64,000 nt of DNA from Thiomicrorhabdus sp. Kp2 (lineage in GTDB: Bacteria; Pseudomonadota; Gammaproteobacteria; Thiomicrospirales; Thiomicrospiraceae), in assembly GCF_000478585.1 (NCBI RefSeq), contig NZ_ARWI01000001.1:248001-312000 (forward strand), given 5' to 3'. Shown piece after piece: positions 57,847 to 64,000 of the stretch. The number at the start of each line of letters is the position of its first letter. Positions within the stretch are counted from its first letter, which is position 1. The position numbers and the translations under genes are program-made. The notes below the pieces were generated by a model. That model had not been told where the DNA came from. It was given only the letters and a program-made list of their open reading frames with translations, and made no database searches.

Positions 57847-59016
57847 ATGATTCAGTTTCAAGATATTGATTTACAAACTTTTCTTTCAGACTATTGGCAA
57901 AAAAAGCCGTTAGTGATTCGTGGTGCTTTGCCTGATTTTGAAACGCCTGTTTCTGCCGAAGAGTTAGCTGGTCTTTCTTTAGAAGAGGAAGTTGAAAGCC
58001 GAATTGTGATTCAAAATGGTGAAAAAGATTATCAACTGCTTAAAGGCCCTTTTGATGAATCAACCTATGAAAACCTGCCTGAAAAGAATTGGACTTTATT
58101 GATTCAAGGTATGGATCGTTTAGTGCCAGAAGTCACCGATATTTTAAATGACTTTGACTTTTTACCTCGCTGGCGAATTGATGACATTATGATTAGTTAT
58201 GCCACCAGAGGTGGAAACGTTGGCCCACACTTTGACCATTACGATGTGTTTTTACTGCAAGCCGCAGGTAAACGTAATTGGAAACTCACCTCGCAAGACT
58301 GCTCTGAAGATAACTATATTCAAGGTGTCGATTTACGTTTAATGGAAACATTTAAAGTCGAAGAAGATTACGTATTTGAAAAAGGCGATATTCTCTATAT
58401 TCCACCTAAATGGGGACATCACGGTGTTGCTTTAGATGATGAATGCATGACCTACTCTATTGGTTACCGTACTTATCGCGGACAAGAGCTTTGGGATAGC
58501 TTTGGCGACCATCTATCGGAGATGGGAAGTTTTAAAGACTTGTACATTGACCCAATTTGGCCAGAAAACCTCAACCCAGGTGAAATTACCGATGCGGCTA
58601 GCGAGCAAGCTCAAACCCTGTTACAAAACGTATTACAAGATAAAACCCTAATGAAAACCTGGTTTGGCCGTTTTGCCACTCAGTTAGACCAAGTGGCGGC
58701 TCAACAACTGCCAGAACCGTTAACAGAAGAAGAAACTCCAGATATTGAAGACTTTATCGGAGCGCTACAGGTTGAACCAGGCCTGGTAAAAGACCCTGTT
58801 TGTCGTTTTGCTTACGCGGTTATTGAAAATGAAACCAAACTGTATATTAACGGTGCCATTTGGGAAACCTTTGGGGCAAGTGATAAATTCATTGCCCAAC
58901 TGGCAAATCAATCGTTTTTAACCCAAGAAGCCATTATGTTGGCTGGCGAGAATGAAGGTAATATCAAACTGTTGTTTGATTTATGGAAGTTACAGTATTT
59001 AGTGTTTATTGAGTAA
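57847..59016 (+). CDS. JmjC-type ribosomal protein oxygenase (RoxA/YcfD-like)
   Basis: The 389-residue protein has a cupin/JmjC Fe(II)/2-oxoglutarate fold: the HxD metal motif (GPHFDHYDVFLLQ) and the second metal His in GDILYIPPKWGHHGVA, then a winged-helix C-terminal domain (about 240-389). It starts with a typical DLQTFLSDYWQKKPLVIR. RoxA hydroxylates an arginine of ribosomal protein L16. The frame begins with TTG at 57841; ATG at 57847 is used here. Confidence 0.9.
   Translation: MIQFQDIDLQTFLSDYWQKKPLVIRGALPDFETPVSAEELAGLSLEEEVESRIVIQNGEKDYQLLKGPFDESTYENLPEKNWTLLIQGMDRLVPEVTDILNDFDFLPRWRIDDIMISYATRGGNVGPHFDHYDVFLLQAAGKRNWKLTSQDCSEDNYIQGVDLRLMETFKVEEDYVFEKGDILYIPPKWGHHGVALDDECMTYSIGYRTYRGQELWDSFGDHLSEMGSFKDLYIDPIWPENLNPGEITDAASEQAQTLLQNVLQDKTLMKTWFGRFATQLDQVAAQQLPEPLTEEETPDIEDFIGALQVEPGLVKDPVCRFAYAVIENETKLYINGAIWETFGASDKFIAQLANQSFLTQEAIMLAGENEGNIKLLFDLWKLQYLVFIE
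58776..58787. repeat. ACCAGGCCTGGT palindrome, copy 16 (in oxygenase gene)
   Basis: Exact copy read as (ga)a-cca-ggc-ctg-gta: Pro-Gly-Leu-Val. Confidence 0.9.
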
Positions 59017-59045
59017 TATCAACACAGTCAACATGGTCAACACAA

Positions 59046-59076
59046 TAAAAAAGGGGAATTGAATTCCCCTTTTTTA
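59046..59076. terminator. Bidirectional terminator between oxygenase and tautomerase genes
   Basis: Stem AAGGGGAATT / AATTCCCCTT between A- and T-runs, convergent genes on both sides. Confidence 0.9.
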
Positions 59077-59132
59077 ATTGATGCCCCCACTATTGATAAT
59101 CCCTATTGATAAACCCACTCTATTCACTTAGC

Positions 59133-59495
59133 CTAATTGATTGTAAGCATCGCTTTAGCGTAACTTTGTGTATGCATCTCTACGACTTCAACGGTGATTA
59201 CCATTGAATGTTTTGCAAGCTTTTGAATCTCAGCTTCTATTGCATCCAATATCACTTGAGATATCACTTGTTTTTCTTCTTCTGTTTTTCCCTGATGCGT
59301 TCTACACTCCACATGAATAAAACCTGATTCCGCCAATCCCAGTTTATAAAATTCGGTGGCATGGACTCTAACTTTTATATTTTCAGCCTTCACTGTTTTG
59401 CTCTTAACTACAGCATCAAAAACAGAAGTTACCAGGCCTGGTAAACTCAGCTTTTCAAATGAATCTAAGCTGTATTCAATAATAATATGGGGCAT
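59133..59495 (-). CDS. 5-carboxymethyl-2-hydroxymuconate isomerase family protein
   Basis: A 120-residue tautomerase-superfamily protein. The ATG at 59495 makes Pro the residue after the initiator Met (MPHIIIEYSLDSFEKLSLPG), and Pro1 is the catalytic base in this family. A frame three codons longer would abolish this. The CHMI-type pattern is followed by LAESGFIHVECRTHQGKTEEEK and a C-terminal VEVVEMHTQSYAKA. Members isomerise an intermediate of homoprotocatechuate breakdown. No other genes of that pathway lie here, so the substrate may differ. Confidence 0.85.
   Translation of the reverse strand: MPHIIIEYSLDSFEKLSLPGLVTSVFDAVVKSKTVKAENIKVRVHATEFYKLGLAESGFIHVECRTHQGKTEEEKQVISQVILDAIEAEIQKLAKHSMVITVEVVEMHTQSYAKAMLTIN
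59431..59442. repeat. ACCAGGCCTGGT palindrome, copy 17 (in tautomerase gene)
   Basis: Exact copy, extended to TTACCAGGCCTGGTAA; read on the minus strand as Leu-Pro-Gly-Leu-Val. Confidence 0.9.
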
Positions 59496-59803
59496 GGTAT
59501 TCACTCTTTATTTTGGATAACAGATTAATAATGAAAGAGTTTCATATATACTCAATACTAAGTAAGGTTCTAACACTGCCAAACCAACGCTTTTGTTAAG
59601 AGTATTTTGAATTTTTTAGATTGCTCACTAAATGTATTTTAATGTCGAGCAAATAGTAAAACATAATCCCAAATATATAGAAGATTATTCCACAATCATT
59701 CAAGGGGATATAATACGTAGTTCTTGCATGATATACTTATTTGTCCTGAATGATTTTAACCGAATGTTATTGAATTAACACAATTTAACACTTTAGTGAA
59801 CCT
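59496..59803. other. Divergent intergenic region between tautomerase and GGDEF-EAL genes
   Basis: 308 AT-rich bases without recognisable gene, repeat or RNA. TATAAT-like hexamers are present but none has a convincing -35 partner. Confidence 0.5.
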
Positions 59804-62215
59804 ATGAAAAGATACCTCAATCAAGAACAGACACTTCAGCGTTCATCGCACTTAATAAGTAGACTTTCATTGATAACCGCGGGGGTACTCGCTCTCCTGT
59901 TTATCGTATTTTTGGTGGCCTCATTTATGCAATTTAATGGTGCTTTGCATAAACACATAGACAAAAACCTACAAGGTATTACACAAAGTTACCAAAACCA
60001 CCTACAAAGACAAATCTCTTATTTACAAGGCAGCTTACACCTTCTTCAAGAAAATGATGCAATTAAGCAGGCCTTTCTGCAAAAAAACCGCCAAAGCTTA
60101 CTTGAATTAACTCAACCGATTTTTGAAAACGCTTTTAAACCCAATCACATCACACACTTTTACTTTACTGAAACCAATCGCACCAATTTTTTACGAGTTC
60201 ACGAACCGCAACGCTATGGCGACAAAATTTTACGAATGACGCAACAAATCGCTCAAGAGAGTGGCAAAATCAGCACAGGCATCGAGGCAGGTCTTCTAGG
60301 AACATTAACATTACGAACCGTCATGCCATGGAAAAATCATCAAGGGCAGACAATTGGTTATATTGAACTGGGTGTTGATGTGCTTGAAGTCATAAATGAA
60401 CTTTCTCGCATTGAAGGCCATCCAATGTTTATTGGGCTTAATAAAAACCTGTTTACTCAACAGAACTGGGAAGCGGGAGCAAAACCTTTCAATGAAAATC
60501 GCTTGCCTTGGCAATATAACTCAGACTTAGTGGTCTCTGCAAACCAGGACCTATCTTCTGCATCCTCCTTTGAATTACCCAATTTACAAAAAGTCATACA
60601 GTTAAGCGAAAAACAAAGCTATGAAAGTACATTTAATCCCGAAATTGAATGGCGCTCCATTCCGTTACACGATGTACTTGCTAACCCTGTAGGTTACCTA
60701 TTTGTCTCTCTTGATTTAAATAGGTGGTCAAATAGCTTTCAACAGGAAGTGCTTGTCACCAGCCTCCTATTCATAATCATATCCATTATACTAACATTGG
60801 CAATGAACCACTTTGGTCGGCGTATTCGACATGCTGAATCGACCGCTCATGAGACCATTGAACAGCTTAACTTTATGGCATCCTACGATAAATTAACGGG
60901 GCTACCAAACCGTGAATTATTTTTACTTGAACTTGAACAGCACATTAAAGAAGCGCGTCGTTTTGACCATCATCTTGCCGTCTGCTTTTTAGATATCGAT
61001 GATTTTAAAAAAGTGAACGACACGCTTGGCCACGCAATGGGGGATCAACTACTGATTGAGGTCGGTCACTTTATGTCTAAACAACTCAGAGAATACGACA
61101 TCCTCTCTCGCTTTGGAGGTGATGAATTCGTTCTGTTGCTACCCCATACAAATGCAGAGGTTACAAGTCAGCTGCTACCACGCTTGCTCCTGACCGAAAA
61201 AACATTCGTAATTAAAGAGCAGACATTACATGTTTCTACGAGTATCGGTGTGAGCCATTATCCACAAGATGGTGAGTGTGCAGAAGAACTCCTCAAACAC
61301 GCCGATACGGCTATGTACCATGCCAAACACGAAGGGAAAAGCCGCTTTCATTATTTTGAAGAAAAAATGAATCTTGAATTACATCACCAACATAAAACCG
61401 AAAGCGCACTTAGAGGGGCGATAGAAAATGAAGAATTTGAAGTCTATTACCAACCTCAATTTGACTTACATAACGGTCAACTCATCGGTTTTGAAGCATT
61501 GGTGCGCTGGATAACTCCAGAAGGACAACTGATCCCTCCTTACGATTTTCTTCCCATTGCAGAAAAAACCCGCTTAATTGGCCAAATTGACGATTATGTA
61601 TTCGAAGAAGTTTGTCGCCAAACAAAACGCTGGCATAAACAAGGATATGAACTACATGTGGATATCAACATTTCAGGTAAACACATCCATGAACTTGATA
61701 TAGCCGCTTATGTTAATGAAAAATTTGAACGTTATCAAATTGACGCCAGCCAAATTGGCATAGAAATTACAGAAAGCACACTCATTCAGGCCACTTCTAG
61801 TCTGGTTGAACAGTTTAGACAACTGCGACAACAAGGATTAACCCTATCACTGGATGACTTTGGTACGGGCTACTCTTCATTGAGTTATTTAAAAAACTTT
61901 CCTGTCTCAATTCTTAAAATCGATCAAGCATTTGTACGCGATGCCCCCTATGACAGCAATGACTACTCATTAATGAAAGCCATTGTCGCTATGGGACACA
62001 GTTTAGGAATTACCGTCATAGCCGAAGGTATTGAAACCATCGAACATGAAAACGTCGCCAAAGAATTGGGTTGCGATCGGGTACAAGGCTACCTTTATCA
62101 AAGGCCATTACCGGCTAATGAGATTAATATACAAGCTTTAATGAACCATGCTAGCCAATCGTCAGCACACCCACCCTACGGTTGTACCAAGAACCATAAA
62201 CGGCTAAACAAGTGA
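59804..62215 (+). CDS. Membrane sensor GGDEF-EAL protein
   Basis: The 803-residue protein has a first helix (about 23-43), a periplasmic Cache-type sensor (about 45-320, with FLRVHEPQRYGD), a second helix (about 322-342), a GGDEF domain (SRFGGDEFVLLL) with RxxD site (REYD), and an EAL domain (EALVRW, DDFGTGYSSLSYLK, EGIET, QGYLYQRP). Both enzymatic motif sets are intact. It ends with a short Ser/Lys-rich tail. Likely a bifunctional c-di-GMP sensor enzyme. Confidence 0.93.
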   Translation: MKRYLNQEQTLQRSSHLISRLSLITAGVLALLFIVFLVASFMQFNGALHKHIDKNLQGITQSYQNHLQRQISYLQGSLHLLQENDAIKQAFLQKNRQSLLELTQPIFENAFKPNHITHFYFTETNRTNFLRVHEPQRYGDKILRMTQQIAQESGKISTGIEAGLLGTLTLRTVMPWKNHQGQTIGYIELGVDVLEVINELSRIEGHPMFIGLNKNLFTQQNWEAGAKPFNENRLPWQYNSDLVVSANQDLSSASSFELPNLQKVIQLSEKQSYESTFNPEIEWRSIPLHDVLANPVGYLFVSLDLNRWSNSFQQEVLVTSLLFIIISIILTLAMNHFGRRIRHAESTAHETIEQLNFMASYDKLTGLPNRELFLLELEQHIKEARRFDHHLAVCFLDIDDFKKVNDTLGHAMGDQLLIEVGHFMSKQLREYDILSRFGGDEFVLLLPHTNAEVTSQLLPRLLLTEKTFVIKEQTLHVSTSIGVSHYPQDGECAEELLKHADTAMYHAKHEGKSRFHYFEEKMNLELHHQHKTESALRGAIENEEFEVYYQPQFDLHNGQLIGFEALVRWITPEGQLIPPYDFLPIAEKTRLIGQIDDYVFEEVCRQTKRWHKQGYELHVDINISGKHIHELDIAAYVNEKFERYQIDASQIGIEITESTLIQATSSLVEQFRQLRQQGLTLSLDDFGTGYSSLSYLKNFPVSILKIDQAFVRDAPYDSNDYSLMKAIVAMGHSLGITVIAEGIETIEHENVAKELGCDRVQGYLYQRPLPANEINIQALMNHASQSSAHPPYGCTKNHKRLNK

Positions 62216-62242
62216 TTAATCGTCTTTAATCTTAATCAAGAA

Positions 62243-62272
62243 TAAGGTGTTTTAGCTAACTAAAACACCTAA
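62243..62272. terminator. Hairpin between convergent GGDEF-EAL and peptidase genes
   Basis: Perfect stem AGGTGTTTTAG / CTAAAACACCT, without a strong T-run. Placed between convergent 3' ends, it may be a terminator. Confidence 0.6.
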
Positions 62273-62282
62273 GTTAAACACA

Positions 62283-64000
62283 CTATAAAGTGTGTATTTC
62301 AAACCCATTATCCGCCACAATATCTTTCATTCCACTGTGGGTTAACACTGCTGAAGAAGTATTTTCTGAGCTTAGATAACGTTCTGCAACTTCTCGTAAT
62401 TCGTTAAGTGTGGTTGAAATAACCCCTTCACGATACGCCATACGAATATCGTGTGTACGACCATATAACTCTTGGTAAAAGGCTTTTTTCATTTCGCCTG
62501 CTGGTGAACCTGGTTTATCCATTGAACTAATCACGTTTAAAATGGCTTCATCGACTTTGGCTTGTGTGGCCTCTGAACTCATTAACCACTCTTTGGCACG
62601 CTTAAAGTCCGCATAAGTTTCTAATAAACGTGGGTCACGATATGAATAGAATACAAAAGCTGATGCTTCTGCGTTATAACTAGCACCGCCACCATAAGCA
62701 CCGCCCTTTTCACGAATCACTGAGTGCAAGAAACCATTACGTAAACAAGCACCTAATACCGATAACTTAGCCGCATCTTCATGGTCTGACATAACCGCTG
62801 GGTAAGCCAGTGCACAAAAGTTCACCTGCGTACTGGTTATCCAGGCCTGGTTAATTGGCTGTTGATTAGCCGTAAACTCAAAACCTGGTATAGATGTACT
62901 GGTTTCCGTAGAACCCCGCCACGCAGATTGCATAGTACTTAGTGCTGAATCGATTCCCGTTTCATCACTAACGACTAAACCTTGTTTGCTGGACTGCTTG
63001 ATTTTCGTTTGAATTGAACTTAATCCATCACTGAACGATTGCATGGCATCATCTGAATCTTGCAGTTCTTTATGTAATGTCTTAATGTACTGAATGCCCT
63101 TAAAACCAGAACGTTCAAACTTCCATTTAGCCGCTGGGGTAAAGTTTTGCACCGCCGCCATCATCGCTTGGCCATGCCCATTTCCCGTTACGCCATGATC
63201 AATCGAAGAGCGAATTTGTGAAACCAAATCTTTTAGGCGATTCGCTTCATTAAAACGCGCTTCATTCAATGTTTCATTGAGTAATTCAGCCATGGGTAAC
63301 TGATTACAGTTCAGCGCTTTAGATGACAAAATAAAATGGCTATGACAACCGTTTGGTTCACCCAATTTAGAGTGAATACTTGAGCGAGCCGAAATGCCAC
63401 CAGAAACTTCAGCTTGGTGAGATTGCATTTGAATGTAATCTCTTTGGCTTGTGCCCACTTCAGTTAAACAACTATTAAACAACGGCATTAACGCTTGCTC
63501 TTGTTCATTCAACTCTGGCAAATCAATAATTAACTGCTCATAGGTTAAACCATTGGTTCCACATTGATAGCTCTTCACCGACATATCCGCAATGCGTGAA
63601 ATTTGTGCTGGGTATTGTTTGATATCTGCTGGAATATCCTCTTTGGTCACTTCTGGCAAAATACTTGGATCATCTTCTTGCGATTGACGCTCTTCTAAAG
63701 CCAAAGCCTGGTCAATAATCGCTTGTTTTTCAGCATCGGTTAGCTTGGCTTGAATGGCGGCTAATTTCGTTTTTTCAGCCTGTTCTTTTTTGGCCGAAAG
63801 CTCGGTATCTGGTTTCATAGTTAAACGAACACGGTGCGTATTATCTAACAATAATGTTTTTACCAGGCCTGGTATAAAGTCAGGAGACTTTACTTCATTT
63901 TCTAGTTGTTTTAAGGCTGAATCGGTATCTAACAATGCAATTGGGTCACCCTCATGCAGAGCGCCCGCTAATGAGTGCAAAATAAGCTGTAAACCGTAAG
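62283..64000 (-). CDS. M16C-family metallopeptidase, C-terminal part (partial)
   Basis: The frame is open through the right edge of the window (the residues before MHSLAG-like start read YGLQLILHSLAGALHEGDP), so the gene start lies outside. The 570-plus residues match the C-terminal half of presequence-protease-type M16C enzymes: an N-terminal linker with helices, RSSIDHGVTGNGHGQAMM, and the Gly-rich domain GGAYGGGASYNAEASAFVFYSYRDP (cited in parts). Members digest peptides in a closed chamber; the HxxEH metal site is expected in the missing N-terminal half. A near-copy of ACCAGGCCTGGT (62840) and an exact one (63862) lie inside. Confidence 0.88.
   Translation of the reverse strand, partial: YGLQLILHSLAGALHEGDPIALLDTDSALKQLENEVKSPDFIPGLVKTLLLDNTHRVRLTMKPDTELSAKKEQAEKTKLAAIQAKLTDAEKQAIIDQALALEERQSQEDDPSILPEVTKEDIPADIKQYPAQISRIADMSVKSYQCGTNGLTYEQLIIDLPELNEQEQALMPLFNSCLTEVGTSQRDYIQMQSHQAEVSGGISARSSIHSKLGEPNGCHSHFILSSKALNCNQLPMAELLNETLNEARFNEANRLKDLVSQIRSSIDHGVTGNGHGQAMMAAVQNFTPAAKWKFERSGFKGIQYIKTLHKELQDSDDAMQSFSDGLSSIQTKIKQSSKQGLVVSDETGIDSALSTMQSAWRGSTETSTSIPGFEFTANQQPINQAWITSTQVNFCALAYPAVMSDHEDAAKLSVLGACLRNGFLHSVIREKGGAYGGGASYNAEASAFVFYSYRDPRLLETYADFKRAKEWLMSSEATQAKVDEAILNVISSMDKPGSPAGEMKKAFYQELYGRTHDIRMAYREGVISTTLNELREVAERYLSSENTSSAVLTHSGMKDIVADNGFEIHTL
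62840..62851. repeat. Near-copy of the palindrome (11/12) in the peptidase gene
   Basis: TCCAGGCCTGGT; read on the minus strand in the Gln-Ala-Trp frame. Confidence 0.7.
63862..63873. repeat. ACCAGGCCTGGT palindrome, copy 18 (in peptidase gene)
   Basis: Exact copy read on the minus strand as Ile-Pro-Gly-Leu-Val. Confidence 0.9.

Overview
The window looks like a piece of chromosome from a low-GC, sulfur-oxidising, probably autotrophic gammaproteobacterium of the Thiomicrospira / Hydrogenovibrio / Thiomicrorhabdus type. This is an inference from the gene content: soxYZ standing alone, a sulfide:quinone reductase-like flavoprotein, many c-di-GMP enzymes, gammaproteobacterial order such as uvrC-pgsA-tRNA(Gly-Cys-Leu), tig-clpP-clpX-lon-hup and mfd-csiV, and AT-rich intergenic DNA. 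No prophage, complete IS, integron or CRISPR array is visible.

Layout. 1-2.4 kb: start of a periplasmic binding-protein gene diverging from fabI, then a duplicated tRNA-Val/tRNA-Asp pair. 2-8.3 kb: protein quality-control block hup, lon, clpX, clpP, tig (minus strand). 8.6-16.3 kb: a small membrane protein, an ABC-F ATPase, lolD plus one LolC/E-type permease, a UPF0126 membrane protein, the SQR-like flavoprotein and a loop-less RND-like membrane protein. 16.3-21.5 kb: a MITE-like element, mfd, csiV and a lone minC. 21.6-25.4 kb: a compact surface-protein locus (exosortase, its apparent C-terminally tagged substrate, a divergent LuxR-type regulator, a small secreted Gly/Asn-rich protein). 25.7-30.1 kb: TPP-riboswitch-controlled thiC-thiO-thiS-thiG. 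30.2-33.4 kb: Sel1 protein, DUF3087-like protein, soxY, soxZ. 33.6-41.2 kb: signalling cluster (PAS chemoreceptor, EAL protein, ANTAR regulator, GGDEF-EAL protein). 41.3-44.7 kb: a tiny possible histone-fold protein, tRNA-Leu/Cys/Gly, pgsA, uvrC. 44.7-52.8 kb: S49 protease, a lipoprotein with a triplicated module, acnB, a COG2509 flavoprotein, 7Fe ferredoxin. 53-64 kb: a GGDEF sensor, purB, a JmjC-type ribosomal oxygenase, a tautomerase, a GGDEF-EAL sensor, and the 3' part of an M16C peptidase running off the window.

The strongest signal not explained by genes is the 12-bp perfect palindrome ACCAGGCCTGGT. I found 18 exact copies, plus two with one mismatch and several 9-10-bp cores, where about 0.004 would be expected by chance. 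Eleven exact copies are intergenic, ten of them just 3' of a gene and one in a divergent promoter region. Seven are inside unrelated coding sequences in three reading frames. One forms the core of the soxZ terminator and another sits at the centre of a 28-bp perfect palindrome. It behaves like a genome-wide dispersed motif (comparable in kind to HIP1 or DNA-uptake sequences), and its function is not evident from the sequence. Other items of interest are the exosortase locus, a 160-bp MITE-like element with 21-bp inverted ends, and two intergenic elements built from CACGAAG units.
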